Shown: positions 10,227-19,897, counted from the stretch's first letter. The stretch: 64,000 bases of DNA from Lachnospiraceae bacterium AC3007 (GCA_000621405.1 KK211273.1:117734-181733); one strand, 5' to 3'. Numbers and translations are program-made. Notes: generated from the letters alone by a model not told the origin.

Positions 10227-10814
10227 TCACTGACCGGAAGACGCCGTATCTGATGCGTTATATCCTGACATCGCGTGATCCACGCCGTTTAAAACAATGT
10301 CGTCCACTGCCTCTGCCGCAAGAAGCCGGGATTTCTTCATCACGGACTCATCCTCATCGGAAAACCTTGACAGGACCCAGTCTGCCATATCCCAGTCTGC
10401 GGGCCTTGCTCCGATTCCGACCCTTACTCTCGTAAATGCTTCGCTCCCAAGGTGCGAGATGATATCCTTCATCCCGTTGTGGCCTCCGGCAGAGCCCTCG
10501 GCCCTGATGCGGAGTCTTCCGACCGGAAGATCCACGTCATCATATATGATAATAAGATCAGCCGCGGGATCGACCTTGTAGAATCCCACGGCGTCAGCTA
10601 TCGCCTCTCCGGAGCAGTTCATATAAGTCTGAGGCTTCATGAGCAGTATCTTTTCCCCTCTTATGATACCCGTCCCGCAGAGCGATCTGTGCTTTTTATC
10701 ATTTATTTTTATGTCCCATCTGTCGGACAGTATATCCAGGACTTCAAATCCCGTGTTGTGTCTTGTATGCTCGTATTTCTTATCCGGATTACCCAGACCT
10801 GCTATGATCAACAT
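10227..10814 (-). CDS. pth: Peptidyl-tRNA hydrolase
   Basis: Recycles peptidyl-tRNA released from stalled ribosomes. The 195-aa protein begins MLIIAGLGNPDKKYEHTRHN, which carries the conserved Asn and the catalytic His region (HTRHNTGF), followed by LMKPQTYMNCSGEA, IYDDVDLPVGRLRIR and GSAGGHNGMKDI, all diagnostic of bacterial Pth. Length is normal. It starts 7 bp after the glgD stop and ends 9 bp before mfd, in an apparent glgC-glgD-pth-mfd transcription unit. Confidence 0.96.
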   Translation of the reverse strand: MLIIAGLGNPDKKYEHTRHNTGFEVLDILSDRWDIKINDKKHRSLCGTGIIRGEKILLMKPQTYMNCSGEAIADAVGFYKVDPAADLIIIYDDVDLPVGRLRIRAEGSAGGHNGMKDIISHLGSEAFTRVRVGIGARPADWDMADWVLSRFSDEDESVMKKSRLLAAEAVDDIVLNGVDHAMSGYNASDTASSGQ

Positions 10815-10821
10815 CCTAATC

Positions 10822-11940
10822 TTACATGAGGAAACGGTCGCCCGTCTCGCTTATGACATCTACCCCCTGTTCGCATTTGTGGTAGTAATTACTCCGTATG
10901 GTGCTGTGGCTCTCCACGATGCAGTTCTCGATATGAGTGTTATCGGCTATATATACATCATTCAGGATGATGGAATTCTTGATATAGCAGTTATTGCCCA
11001 CAAAGGTCTTCTTGAAGACAAGGGAATCCTCCACCGCTCCGTTGATGATGGAGCCCGACGCTATGAGGCTGTTTTTGATATTGGAACCCGAATTGATCTT
11101 GGCCGGAGGAAGGTCATCCACCTTAGTGTATACGATGGGATGGTCCATCATGAAGAAATACCTCACGTCACGCTTCAGGAAATCCATATTCGTCCGGTAA
11201 TAGTCCTCGAGAGAAGCTATATTGCTCCAGTAGGTGTCGAGCTTGTAGCCGTATATCGCCTTGATATCCCTGTACCTTACTATAATGTCGCTCACAAAAT
11301 CGTGCCTGTCCTCTTCGGCGCATTTTTCTATGAGTTCGATAAGATGTCTCCTGCGTATGATATATATGCCGCAGGACACAGTATTGCTCGGAGCCACTAT
11401 CGGCTTCTGCTCAAATTCGATTATCCGGTTTTTCTGGTCCATCTTCACACAGCCGTATCTGTCGGCAGGAAAACCTTCCGGCATGTCATGGACCACGACC
11501 GTGATGTCGGCCTGCTTCTCGATATGATATTCAAGGACCTTTGCATAGTCCAGCTTATATACGCCGTCGCCCGATGCTATTATCACATACGGCTCATGGC
11601 TGTTTTTAAGGAACGCGAGGTTCTGATGCATGGCATCTGCGGTCCCGCGGAACCAGAGATTATTATCGTCCGTGATGGAGGGTGTGAAGATGGTAAGTCC
11701 GCCCTGCTTACGTCCAAAGTCCCACCATTTGGATGAGCTTAAATGCTCGGTGAGCGATCTTGCGTTGTACTGGGTAAAGACCGCGACATTCTGCACATGA
11801 GAATTCGTCATCGACGACAGGGCAAAATCAATGCTCCTGTAATTCCCGGCGATGGGCAGCGCCGCTACGGCTCTGTTTTTTGTAAGCTCCTTGATACGGC
11901 GGCTGTTGCCTCCCGCAAGGACCATGCCTATCGCTCTCAT
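10822..11940 (-). CDS. glgD: Glucose-1-phosphate adenylyltransferase subunit GlgD
   Basis: The non-catalytic partner that modulates GlgC in Firmicutes. The 372 aa have a nucleotidyltransferase fold ([30 protein letters not shown]) and a left-handed beta-helix C-terminus with hexapeptide-like turns ([14 protein letters not shown]). Compared with GlgC, the glycine-rich loop and the lysine-containing motif are altered, as expected for GlgD. The ATG at 11940 overlaps the glgC stop by 4 bp (ATGA), indicating translational coupling and 1:1 production with GlgC. Confidence 0.93.
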   Translation of the reverse strand: MRAIGMVLAGGNSRRIKELTKNRAVAALPIAGNYRSIDFALSSMTNSHVQNVAVFTQYNARSLTEHLSSSKWWDFGRKQGGLTIFTPSITDDNNLWFRGTADAMHQNLAFLKNSHEPYVIIASGDGVYKLDYAKVLEYHIEKQADITVVVHDMPEGFPADRYGCVKMDQKNRIIEFEQKPIVAPSNTVSCGIYIIRRRHLIELIEKCAEEDRHDFVSDIIVRYRDIKAIYGYKLDTYWSNIASLEDYYRTNMDFLKRDVRYFFMMDHPIVYTKVDDLPPAKINSGSNIKNSLIASGSIINGAVEDSLVFKKTFVGNNCYIKNSIILNDVYIADNTHIENCIVESHSTIRSNYYHKCEQGVDVISETGDRFLM

Positions 11941-13211
11941 CTCTTCTCACCTCCCCGTATCAGAGTGCTGCCGGAGGGCAGGATGCCGTCGGGGAAGTCC
12001 GCCGTCGTGAATCTTCCGGAGACTACGGGATTCTTTCCGACGCTTACGCCGTCAGGTATGATACTCTTCTCGCCTATGGTCACGAGTCCGTGATTATATA
12101 TGTCGGGCCTTGTATCGTTCTCTGCTTCATCTCCCATGCCGAGCCGGACATTGTCGCCTATCTCCACGTCCTCTGCGACTATGGCTTTTTCAACCAGGCA
12201 GCCCTTTCCTATGCGAACTCCGTTCATTATGATGGAGTCTCTTATCTCCGTGCCTTCCCCGACGATCACATCGCAGCCCAGGACAGAGCCGAACACCTTC
12301 CCGTATATCCCTGTCCTCTCGCCGACTATAGTCCGCTCGATGTATGCTTCGTTGCCCACGTAAGTCGGAGGTATCGCCTGGGATTTCGTATATATCTTCC
12401 AGTATTCCTCATACAGGTTGAATTCCGGAACTATATCCACGAGCTCCATATTGGCCTCCCAGTAGGAGTGGAGCGTCCCGACATCCTTCCAGTACGAGTT
12501 GAATTCATACGCAAATATCTTGCGCTTTTTCTCGTGACAATATGGTATGACATGCTTGCCGAAATCCAGATTGGGCTGGTCGGCATTCGCTATGAGAGCT
12601 TCTCTCAGGGTCTTCCAGGAGAAGATATATATGCCCATGGAAGCAAGGTTGCTCCGCGGATCCTTCGGCTTTTCCTGGAATTCCGTGATCCTTTTATCTT
12701 CATCCGCCACCACTATGCCGAAGCGGCTCGCCTCTTCCATCGGAACCGGCATCACGGCTATGGTCACGGAAGCCTTTTTCTTTTTGTGGAAATCCAGCAT
12801 CACTTCGTAATCCATCTTGTAGATGTGATCACCGGAAAGGATGAGCACATAGTCCGGATTAAAGCTCTCCATGTACTCAATATTCTGATAGATGGCATTG
12901 GCCGTACCGGTATACCAGTCGGTGTTGATGTTGCGCTCAAAAGGAGGAAGCACCGTCACGCCTCCGATATTCCTGTCGAGATCCCATGGTATACCTATGC
13001 CGATATGGGTATTGAGTCTGAGAGGCTGATACTGAGTGAGCACTCCGACTGTGTCTATGCCTGAATTGATACAGTTTGACAGGGGGAAATCAATGATGCG
13101 GTACCTGCCGCCGAAAGGCACTGCCGGTTTCGCCATGCTCGTAGTCAGAACTCCCAGCCTGCTGCCCTGTCCCCCTGCAAGCAGCATGGCTATCATTTCC
13201 TTTTTGATCAT
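11937..13211 (-). CDS. glgC: Glucose-1-phosphate adenylyltransferase GlgC
   Basis: Makes ADP-glucose from ATP and glucose-1-phosphate, the committed step of glycogen synthesis. The 424-aa protein has [14 protein letters not shown] and [19 protein letters not shown] at the N-terminus, then [15 protein letters not shown] and FQEKPKDP, and a C-terminal beta-helix. The reading frame stays open 24 codons further upstream, but the ATG at 13211 is chosen because it gives the family N-terminus [14 protein letters not shown] and has a purine-rich GGGGGGA about 9 nt upstream. First gene of the glgC-glgD-pth-mfd unit. Confidence 0.95.
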   Translation of the reverse strand: MIKKEMIAMLLAGGQGSRLGVLTTSMAKPAVPFGGRYRIIDFPLSNCINSGIDTVGVLTQYQPLRLNTHIGIGIPWDLDRNIGGVTVLPPFERNINTDWYTGTANAIYQNIEYMESFNPDYVLILSGDHIYKMDYEVMLDFHKKKKASVTIAVMPVPMEEASRFGIVVADEDKRITEFQEKPKDPRSNLASMGIYIFSWKTLREALIANADQPNLDFGKHVIPYCHEKKRKIFAYEFNSYWKDVGTLHSYWEANMELVDIVPEFNLYEEYWKIYTKSQAIPPTYVGNEAYIERTIVGERTGIYGKVFGSVLGCDVIVGEGTEIRDSIIMNGVRIGKGCLVEKAIVAEDVEIGDNVRLGMGDEAENDTRPDIYNHGLVTIGEKSIIPDGVSVGKNPVVSGRFTTADFPDGILPSGSTLIRGGEKR

Positions 13212-13250
13212 ATCCTGTCCCCCCGGAAATAAAAATGCCTGCTCCATACG

Positions 13251-13259
13251 ATTATACCA
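13251..13259 (-). promoter_or_regulatory. Extended -10 promoter for glgC
   Basis: On the minus strand TGGTATAAT (13251-13259) is a consensus extended -10 element; no good -35 box is seen at 17 nt. The leader to the glgC ATG would be about 35-40 nt. Confidence 0.5.
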
Positions 13260-13318
13260 TAAGCACTTGCAGGTGCATAGCATCTCCCGGTACTAAAGCA
13301 GGCGGCATGCTTATTTTT

Positions 13319-15874
13319 TTACTCGTTGATATAGGTCAGGAATTCGTTTCCTTTTTCTTCAAACATGCTCTCCGAATCCTTAATGCCGACGTAGTGAGTA
13401 TCCCCGGCGGCAGGATCGTATATGATGGTGTTGTTGTTGTCGTACCCTATGATGAGCACGGGCCCACCCGGAGAAGATGCAAGGACAGGACAGTCCTTGG
13501 ACACATAGTACAATACATCGGACAGTTCCACTCCTCTGAGATACAGGACATCCCCTTCTATATTGGACTCCAGCGCGCCCTCAGATGTGGATCCGTTCTG
13601 CATCAGTTCGTAGGATGAGGCGCCCGAGCCTTCATACTGCAGCATCGCATCAAGACATGCGTACAGCGCTCCGGCATCGTTGCTTCCGGACAGCGAAGAC
13701 AGTTCCGCTATAGTATGCTTCGCGTTCCTGTTGCCCTTCCTCCAGATGTAGGCGTTCTTCATGTTGGCGACTATCCCGGCTTCTTCGGAGGCCTCCTTCA
13801 GCGCCGCCGTAGCGTCCGATGAGGCTCCGCTTATGCCTCCCTTGGCGTAGATGAGATATCCCTTATCCTCAGCCTCCTTCGTAAGGCTCACGTCCACAGT
13901 CCTTTTTCCCTCATAGAGCGCAAAGTCCGGGGTGAGGAGTTGGAGCCTGTCGACCGGTATCTCGTTCACGAGCTGTATCTCCGTGATATTCTCCCTCTGT
14001 TCTGTTGCGGCGACGACGATCTTGTTCTGGTCCGCGCTCTCCACGACGCTGCTCATTATCTGGTCACTCTCTGCCGCCGTGTATGACGAGCCGTCCTCGG
14101 ATCTTACCATCCTGTCTATATAGATTGTCGAGCCCTCTATATCCACGTTGGATATGTAATATCCGGGCTGCGAATAGACCTTCTTTTCCGTACCGTCGCT
14201 TCCCGTGATCCTGATCGACGTCATCGGAGAAAAGGGCATGCCGAGCGGAGTCACGGCGTTATCCGTCGCCTTATACTCGCCTGAGATCATATCTTCTCCT
14301 ATGAATCCGAGCAGGGTAATGCTGTATCCCGGATCAGGCTGCACCTCCTTCATCGTGCCGCTGGACATATCGAGAAGCGTGATGGAATCAGGCCCTTCTG
14401 CCGTATTTTTATCGGACCCCGCTCCCAGATCGCCCTTATCCATAAAGGCGCCTATCTTGCCGCTCGCCGACGATGCGGTCTCATCAAAGGCAAGGCCTGA
14501 TGCTATAACATCTGCAGTCTTCCTTGTCACGTCTATCTTGTAGATGTCGCCGTCAAGGTACAGGTAGAAGTTGCCGCTGCCGTCCGCGTAGGACAGGCGC
14601 CGTATATCTGCTTCGAGCATCTCTGCCGAGCCGGTATAGGGAACTGACATCTCCTCCTCAACGATATTCAGTACACTGTCATAGTAATAGACTACCGCCG
14701 CTATCTCTCCCTCGTGATCTCCTCTGTTCTGGTAGCCGTACACCAGGAAACGGACATTTCCTCCCTCATCCACGGTAAGGATCTTGATACCGTAGCTCAG
14801 GTATCTTGTGCGCTCATCATTGTGATCTTCATCGTAGAAGGAAAAGACACGGGCAATATGCGAATCCTCCGCCTTATATGCGAACAGCACGCCTCCTGCC
14901 ACAAACGCAACACAGTTCCCGGAATTATTCTCCATCATCTCGACATTTCTCTCATGTATCCCGAGTATTATCTTGTCGTTCGCAAAGGATGACTTGCCGC
15001 CTGTGAAGACCTCGTTCATCGTTCTTTCGTAATCGAGAAGATACATCCTCTCCTCGGAATACCTCACCCTGTAATACTCGATGATGTCATATTCACTTTC
15101 CTTATTGTCTATTCCGCAGGTCATCCTGTAGGTGATCATGAATGACCCCACATCACCCGCTACATCCAGAACTCTGACGGATGCAGCTCCCGTGCGGCTT
15201 GGCTGCAGATCCCCCCAGGTCATCTGATAGAAGCTTGAATGGATATCGACATGTGAGAAAGAAGAATTGTCTCCGCTGGAATCAGTCTCGAGATAGGGCG
15301 ATATCACCCTGGAGCCTTCCTTGTCCATGGTGACTTTGGAAAAGTCGCTGACAAAGGTGATCATCTCGGCTGCATGAAGGCTGTCATCGGAGATGATCCT
15401 GGTGTAGTAGCGCGCCTGTCTTCCTCCGGACAGCGCAAGGACCACGCAGAAGGAATATTCCGTCTTCGGCACGATGAGATCCTTAAGATGTACCGTCGCA
15501 TGGATATCGCTGCCCTCGTCTGTATAATCGCGGACATCATTCTTTTCTATGAGCCTGCTCCCGTCAGCCGACCTGACCTCATATGCGATACCCTCTATCT
15601 CTTCATGGAATGACTTGATCTTGATGCTGATAGTCCGCCCTTCACCCAGCGGCGAAAGATCGGCGCGGTATTTTGTAAGATCCGGCTCCACGACAAGACC
15701 ATGCATGGCATTGGTCTCCGTGCCGTTATATACTGCGGAGACCACCGGCAGAGTGGCATCTGTCATGCTCGTCGTCATCGTCGTATTACCGCGGCTCATG
15801 GACGCGCTGAATACGATCGCCGCTATCAGAAATATGGAAATAAAAACAGCTATCCTGGTCAGTGCTTCTTTCAT
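13319..15874 (-). CDS. Membrane-anchored extracytoplasmic protein with degenerate C39-peptidase-like C-terminus
   Basis: Not recognised as a named gene. The 851-aa protein has one N-terminal membrane segment or uncleaved signal (residues ~7-25, IAVFISIFLIAAIVFSASM), then a long beta-rich region (~30-690) with repeated strand-turn patterns suggesting a propeller-like fold. The last ~140 residues resemble papain-like C39 peptidases: NDAGALYAC (from 732) where NDCGPA would be expected, and GGPVLIIGYDNN...YDP where GHYVVVVGYD...NDP would be. The nucleophile position is Ala734 and the His position Gly804, so it is probably not a peptidase; Cys740 lies nearby but not in the usual place. Monocistronic, with a promoter very close to the start codon. 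Confidence 0.75.
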   Translation of the reverse strand: MKEALTRIAVFISIFLIAAIVFSASMSRGNTTMTTSMTDATLPVVSAVYNGTETNAMHGLVVEPDLTKYRADLSPLGEGRTISIKIKSFHEEIEGIAYEVRSADGSRLIEKNDVRDYTDEGSDIHATVHLKDLIVPKTEYSFCVVLALSGGRQARYYTRIISDDSLHAAEMITFVSDFSKVTMDKEGSRVISPYLETDSSGDNSSFSHVDIHSSFYQMTWGDLQPSRTGAASVRVLDVAGDVGSFMITYRMTCGIDNKESEYDIIEYYRVRYSEERMYLLDYERTMNEVFTGGKSSFANDKIILGIHERNVEMMENNSGNCVAFVAGGVLFAYKAEDSHIARVFSFYDEDHNDERTRYLSYGIKILTVDEGGNVRFLVYGYQNRGDHEGEIAAVVYYYDSVLNIVEEEMSVPYTGSAEMLEADIRRLSYADGSGNFYLYLDGDIYKIDVTRKTADVIASGLAFDETASSASGKIGAFMDKGDLGAGSDKNTAEGPDSITLLDMSSGTMKEVQPDPGYSITLLGFIGEDMISGEYKATDNAVTPLGMPFSPMTSIRITGSDGTEKKVYSQPGYYISNVDIEGSTIYIDRMVRSEDGSSYTAAESDQIMSSVVESADQNKIVVAATEQRENITEIQLVNEIPVDRLQLLTPDFALYEGKRTVDVSLTKEAEDKGYLIYAKGGISGASSDATAALKEASEEAGIVANMKNAYIWRKGNRNAKHTIAELSSLSGSNDAGALYACLDAMLQYEGSGASSYELMQNGSTSEGALESNIEGDVLYLRGVELSDVLYYVSKDCPVLASSPGGPVLIIGYDNNNTIIYDPAAGDTHYVGIKDSESMFEEKGNEFLTYINE

Positions 15875-15881
15875 ACGCCCA

Positions 15882-15911
15882 ATTATATGATGTCAGGGAT
15901 GCAAGATACAA
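15882..15911 (-). promoter_or_regulatory. Predicted promoter with -10 box 7 nt from the start codon
   Basis: On the minus strand: -35 TTGTAT (15906-15911), 18-nt spacer, -10 TATAAT (15882-15887), then 7 nt and the ATG of the 851-aa surface protein at 15874. Transcription would start at or next to the A of ATG, and no Shine-Dalgarno sequence is present, so a leaderless mRNA is possible. Confidence 0.5.
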
Positions 15912-15938
15912 ATCCCGTATGACCCTTTGACACCGGAA

Positions 15939-16427
15939 TCATTTGATGACTTTTTTGAAAAAAGGAAAAAGCAGCAGTCCCAGGATCCCGCAGGAGATGA
16001 ATTCTCCGATAAAGACAGTAAGCGCCATATAGACAAGCGTGCCCTCCACACCGTATGCGTATCTAAGGACAAAAGGCACAACTATGGTATTTGCAAGGAT
16101 GGGAGGTATCGGAAGAAGAAAACGGCTTTTGTTCCTTAAGGCTCTTGTGATGATGGCAGCCACAAGGGTGGCGAGACTTCCGAAGATGATATCGGGCAAC
16201 ACCGCGCCAATTATGGTATTACTTACGATACAGCCCACAAAAAGCCCCGGTATCGCTGCCGGTGTAAGGGCAGGCAACACCGTAAGGGCTTCTGATATCC
16301 TCACCTGGATGGCCTGATCCGCCATCCCGAATGCATTCGCTATCAGAGTGAACACTACATAGAGAGCCGCTATCACCCCTCCGTGCGCCACAAAGACTGC
16401 AGCAGAGATCTTCCGGTCTTCACTCAT
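15939..16427 (-). CDS. queT: QueT-family membrane transporter (ECF S-component type)
   Basis: The 162-aa polytopic protein has about five hydrophobic helices and the QueT-family block QVRISEALTVLPALTPAAIP. QueT proteins are thought to import queuosine precursors such as preQ1 or queuine with an ECF energy-coupling module. No preQ1 riboswitch can lie in front: the gene starts 6 bp after the PRPP synthetase stop, so it is expressed from the dnaD-dnaC-prs unit. No ECF ATPase genes are in the window. The substrate is inferred from family only. Confidence 0.8.
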   Translation of the reverse strand: MSEDRKISAAVFVAHGGVIAALYVVFTLIANAFGMADQAIQVRISEALTVLPALTPAAIPGLFVGCIVSNTIIGAVLPDIIFGSLATLVAAIITRALRNKSRFLLPIPPILANTIVVPFVLRYAYGVEGTLVYMALTVFIGEFISCGILGLLLFPFFKKVIK

Positions 16428-16433
16428 GTACTG

Positions 16434-17618
16434 TCAGACCTCCCCTTTTTTATATCTGGCCACAAGTGACTGGATACGGTTATTGGGATCGAGCAGATCG
16501 CTGATAGATGAATCGTGGTTCAGCGTGTCTATGATATATGCAAGATATTTGCTCATATCGCATGAGATATACCAGGATCTGTCGAGAAGCTCTTTGGGCT
16601 GGTAGACAAGATTTGTCGTGAGCACGCCCGTGATGAGGCCATCCTCCACAGCCTTGTCAAAGGGAGCAAAGCCGTTTGAGAAAAGGCCGAATGTCGCCGC
16701 CACAAAGATCCGTCCGGCATTCCTCTTCTTGAGCTCGGCCGCTACCTCTATTACGCTCTCACCGGATGCTATCATATCGTCAAGGACAAGGATATCCTTT
16801 CCTCCGACATCTGATCCAAGGAACTCATGAGCAACCACGGGGTTGCTGCCGTCTACTACCCTGGTATAGTCGCGGCGCTTGTAAAACATCCCCATATCGA
16901 GACCGAGGACGTTCGCCATATATATCGCTCTGGACATCCCGCCCTCATCGGGAGAAACGATCATCATCTTCTCGGGCTCTATCGTAAGATCCTTGACGCT
17001 GGACAGAAGCCCCTTGATGAACTGATAGGATGCCTGTATGGTCTCAAAGCCCTTAAGAGGTATGGAGTTCATGACTCTGGGATCGTGGGCATCAAAGGTG
17101 ATGATATTGTCCACGCCCATCTTTGCGAGTTCCTGCAACGCAATGGCGCAGTCAAGAGATTCGCGCGCCGTCCTGCTCTGCTGTCTGCTCTCATATAAAA
17201 ACGGCATGATAACGGTGATCCTTCTTGCCTTACCGCCAACTGCCGCGATTATCCTTTTGAGATTCTGATAGTGATCATCCGGAGACATGTGATTCTCTTC
17301 TCCGAACATGCTGTATGTCACGCTGTAATTACAGACATCCACCAGAAGATACAGATCCATTCCTCTGACGGATTCATTGATCATGCCTTTTGCTTCACCC
17401 GATCCGAATCTCGGAAGAGATACGTTCAGGAGATAGGAATCTCTCATATATCCTGAGAAGACAAGGGAATTCTTGTGCTCATTCTCTCTGTCCTCCCTCC
17501 AGCCGATGAGGTATTCGTCCACTCTTTCGGCCAGCTCCCTGCACCCGTCTAAAGCCACAACCCCAAGAGAGCCTACAGGGATCGTTTCCAGACTACGTTT
17601 GTCATGTGTATGGGCCAT
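16434..17618 (-). CDS. Ribose-phosphate pyrophosphokinase, long divergent form
   Basis: Makes PRPP from ribose-5-phosphate and ATP. Recognisable features are RRITVIMPFLYESRQQSRT (ATP/flexible-loop region), ITFDAHDPR, and the PRPP-binding loop DILVLDDMIASGESV. At 394 aa it is ~80 residues longer than the usual ~315-aa Prs, with extra N-terminal sequence before the first catalytic strand and a longer C-terminal tail. Firmicutes often carry such a second Prs-like gene. It starts 1 bp after dnaC and ends 6 bp before queT. Whether it is the main PRPP synthetase of the cell cannot be told from this window. Confidence 0.85.
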   Translation of the reverse strand: MAHTHDKRSLETIPVGSLGVVALDGCRELAERVDEYLIGWREDRENEHKNSLVFSGYMRDSYLLNVSLPRFGSGEAKGMINESVRGMDLYLLVDVCNYSVTYSMFGEENHMSPDDHYQNLKRIIAAVGGKARRITVIMPFLYESRQQSRTARESLDCAIALQELAKMGVDNIITFDAHDPRVMNSIPLKGFETIQASYQFIKGLLSSVKDLTIEPEKMMIVSPDEGGMSRAIYMANVLGLDMGMFYKRRDYTRVVDGSNPVVAHEFLGSDVGGKDILVLDDMIASGESVIEVAAELKKRNAGRIFVAATFGLFSNGFAPFDKAVEDGLITGVLTTNLVYQPKELLDRSWYISCDMSKYLAYIIDTLNHDSSISDLLDPNNRIQSLVARYKKGEV

Positions 17619-17619
17619 G

Positions 17620-18567
17620 TCAGCTTACCTCCGCCTTTTTAACCCTGATGTCATCGCCGGAAAACCTGTATATCTCGTAGTTGCCCAAAAGCCTTGAAAA
17701 AGCTCTGTCCGAGTACTTATCCTTAAGTTCCGGCAGCGAATAATTTGTAGAGATGACAGTGGAAAGAGATGCGAGATCCCTCTCGTTCAGAAGGCTGAAA
17801 AGCTCTGATGAAACCGCGGAACTGCCGACCTCCGTGCCGAGATCATCTACTATCAGGAGCGGACTATTAAAAAGCATCCTGTATTCCGCCGCATTGGCTT
17901 CCTGTCTTCCGAAAAGGTGGGCGGACAATATATCAAAGAGCTTGATGGCGCTTATGTATGTAACTGCGACTCCTTCGTCGATAAGCGCCTTTGCAATGCA
18001 GTTTGACATGAAGCTCTTCCCGCAGCCCACGCTTCCATAGAATAGCATATTGCGGTAGGATTCGGCAAATGTCTCTACGAACCTCTTCGCGGCCGAATAG
18101 ATCTCCCTGATGTTCGAAAGATCCTCTCCTTTATAATGATCAAAGGAAAATGTATCGAAGTTCTCGGTGAGAAGCTTGTCATATATACCGCTCTTGGCAT
18201 AGTAGTGTTTTGTAAGCTTCAGCTCGAGACAGTGGCATTTCCTGCCTCTTATATATCCTGTATCCCTGCAGTCCGGGCATGCGTACTGCACGGAGAGATA
18301 TCCGTCCGGCACACCGGCATCGGCAAGCAGCTTTTTCTTTTCTTCGGATATGCGCCCGAGTTCCTTAACGAGAGCTGCCGCTTCCTCCTTCTGTCCGGAT
18401 GCCGCCAGTATCGCGGCCTTGGCCGAGATATCGGCCGTCCTGTCCTCAAGTGCTTTATATTCAGGCAGCCGCTCATATATCCCGCGCACGCGCTTCTTCT
18501 GCTCTCTTTTGTCAGCAGACAGCTGCCGCTCATAATCCATCATTATCTCTCTGATCGCTGTATCCAT
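17620..18567 (-). CDS. dnaC: DnaC/DnaI-type helicase-loader ATPase
   Basis: Loads the replicative helicase DnaB at origins and restarting forks. The 315-aa protein has an N-terminal helical, zinc-binding region (CPDCRDTGYIRGRKCHC) and an AAA+ domain with Walker A GSVGCGKS (178-185), Walker B LLIVDDLG and sensor-1 ISTNYS. This matches the Firmicutes DnaI/DnaC class, with length as expected. Its neighbour is dnaD, 1 bp upstream, another primosome protein; its client dnaB is at 38.1-39.4 kb. Confidence 0.9.
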   Translation of the reverse strand: MDTAIREIMMDYERQLSADKREQKKRVRGIYERLPEYKALEDRTADISAKAAILAASGQKEEAAALVKELGRISEEKKKLLADAGVPDGYLSVQYACPDCRDTGYIRGRKCHCLELKLTKHYYAKSGIYDKLLTENFDTFSFDHYKGEDLSNIREIYSAAKRFVETFAESYRNMLFYGSVGCGKSFMSNCIAKALIDEGVAVTYISAIKLFDILSAHLFGRQEANAAEYRMLFNSPLLIVDDLGTEVGSSAVSSELFSLLNERDLASLSTVISTNYSLPELKDKYSDRAFSRLLGNYEIYRFSGDDIRVKKAEVS

Positions 18568-18568
18568 A

Positions 18569-19639
18569 TCATCCTCTGCGCTGCTTCTTCAGAAGCTTTT
18601 CCTCCAGCTCGTCAAAATCGTACTGTCTCTCAAGCGAAAAATGGACCTTGCTCTGCTGGGATCTTCCTTTGGAAGGCTCCTTCGGAGTCCTGGAGCTTAT
18701 GACGCTCCCTCCCTGTCTCGCAGACGATCCCCATACGGCATTCAGGCTTCCAAGATCCTCAAGCGTCCTCACTCCGCTGTCGCGCCAGCTCCTCAATATG
18801 CTGTCGGTATAAGGAAAGGATGGCTTGGCGATCGCTTTCATCGTCCTGGACACAGCCTCCAGTATCACCTTGATCGGGAATCCGTATTCCTTCTCCCACT
18901 TGTCCACATAATCGATCTCTATGGTTACCGGCTTCCTGTCGGATATTCCGTAGGCTCTGAGCACCGTGAAATAATCGCTTCCGCCGTAGCCTCTCACGTG
19001 GGCCTTGGCGCTCTCCACATCCCTGACTCCGGCCTCCGCCCAGTTCATTGCGGTCTGCTCTATATATCTGAAGCTCGGCTTATCCTTTTCCACGCAGTAC
19101 TCAATGAGATACTCTATGAGCTCCCCGGAAAATCCCAGCTCATCATATATGAAGAGAAGAGTCTTCATATCAGAAGGATTGAGCGTCCTTCCGAGGTACT
19201 GCTCAGTCGCAAACACAAGCTCCCTGATCTCGGCCTTTGAACCAAACTCTGAAAGCTCCGACGGCGAATAGGAAGGACGGCGCTTCTTATCCTGTGACTG
19301 CGATGAAGGCTTCTTGGGAAGGGCGACCTCCCTCTCTTCTGCCTCTGAAGGGTCGTTCAATACTATGCCGGATACATTCCTGTCCTCGTCGAATTCAATG
19401 GATATGATCCCCTTCCTTGCCCAGTACAGAAGGGATCTTATAATATCCGTCTCTGTATAGTTGAACCTGTCCGCCAGTCTCGGAACGGTCACAGGCTCAT
19501 CCGCCTCTATGCAGCGCATGAGATATAAGTATATCTTCAGCTGCGCGCCGTTGGCATCAGCCATGTATTCGTCGATAAAGCAATTCGAGACAATGGTATT
19601 GCCCGAATAGCGACTGCCTCTGAGTATGATGCTATCCAT
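18569..19639 (-). CDS. dnaD: DnaD-domain primosome protein
   Basis: Replication-initiation and restart factor of low-GC Gram-positives. The 356-aa protein has an N-terminal winged-helix part (LKIYLYLMRCIEADEPVTVPRLADRFNYTETDI cut by family alignment, ~30-75) and two DnaD/DnaB-II-like modules, at ~130-210 (with YIEQTAMNWAEAGVRDVESA, the hallmark YxxxIxxxW motif) and ~225-300. The acidic/serine-rich linkers are typical. First gene of the dnaD-dnaC-prs-queT unit, with a promoter about 80 nt upstream. Confidence 0.85.
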   Translation of the reverse strand: MDSIILRGSRYSGNTIVSNCFIDEYMADANGAQLKIYLYLMRCIEADEPVTVPRLADRFNYTETDIIRSLLYWARKGIISIEFDEDRNVSGIVLNDPSEAEEREVALPKKPSSQSQDKKRRPSYSPSELSEFGSKAEIRELVFATEQYLGRTLNPSDMKTLLFIYDELGFSGELIEYLIEYCVEKDKPSFRYIEQTAMNWAEAGVRDVESAKAHVRGYGGSDYFTVLRAYGISDRKPVTIEIDYVDKWEKEYGFPIKVILEAVSRTMKAIAKPSFPYTDSILRSWRDSGVRTLEDLGSLNAVWGSSARQGGSVISSRTPKEPSKGRSQQSKVHFSLERQYDFDELEEKLLKKQRRG

Positions 19640-19721
19640 GATACTTTTCTTCCCCGTTATTCAACACGCAGACCGCCCCGGATACATGGTCGGTATCTGC
19701 ATTTTTCTTTCAAGCGTGGGG

Positions 19722-19730
19722 AGTATAGCA
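19722..19730 (-). promoter_or_regulatory. Extended -10 promoter for the dnaD operon
   Basis: On the minus strand TGCTATACT (-10 at 19722-19727 with upstream TG). The -35 region is A/T-rich without a clear box and overlaps the T-tract of the murC terminator. The leader to the dnaD ATG would be about 75 nt; nothing else is seen in this 258-bp gap. Confidence 0.45.
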
Positions 19731-19739
19731 CAACAGAAT

Positions 19740-19771
19740 TTAAAATAAAATAGCCCCCGCGGACCGAGGGC
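19740..19771 (-). terminator. Rho-independent terminator after murC
   Basis: On the minus strand a GC-rich hairpin (GCCCTCG / CGGGGGC, 19753-19771) is followed by ATTTTATTTTA. It lies about 125 bp after the murC stop. Confidence 0.7.
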
Positions 19772-19897
19772 CTGAAAGCACGATAAAGTTGAAAAGGTAG
19801 GCAAAGTTGATAGTAACGTGATTATGGGTCTTTAAATCGCCATTTTTCGATAAAACAACACCTGATCCTGTTAATAAAAAGTTGTGGAAAATGTTGA

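Noticed and set aside
10639..11736. 365-codon plus-strand open frame
   Set aside because: Antisense to glgD and pth, with no ribosome-binding site or domain signal.
12090..13064. 324-codon plus-strand open frame
   Set aside because: Antisense to glgC; composition bias of a shadow frame.
15939..16427. preQ1 riboswitch controlling queT
   Set aside because: Only 6 bp separate queT from the preceding gene; no room for an aptamer.
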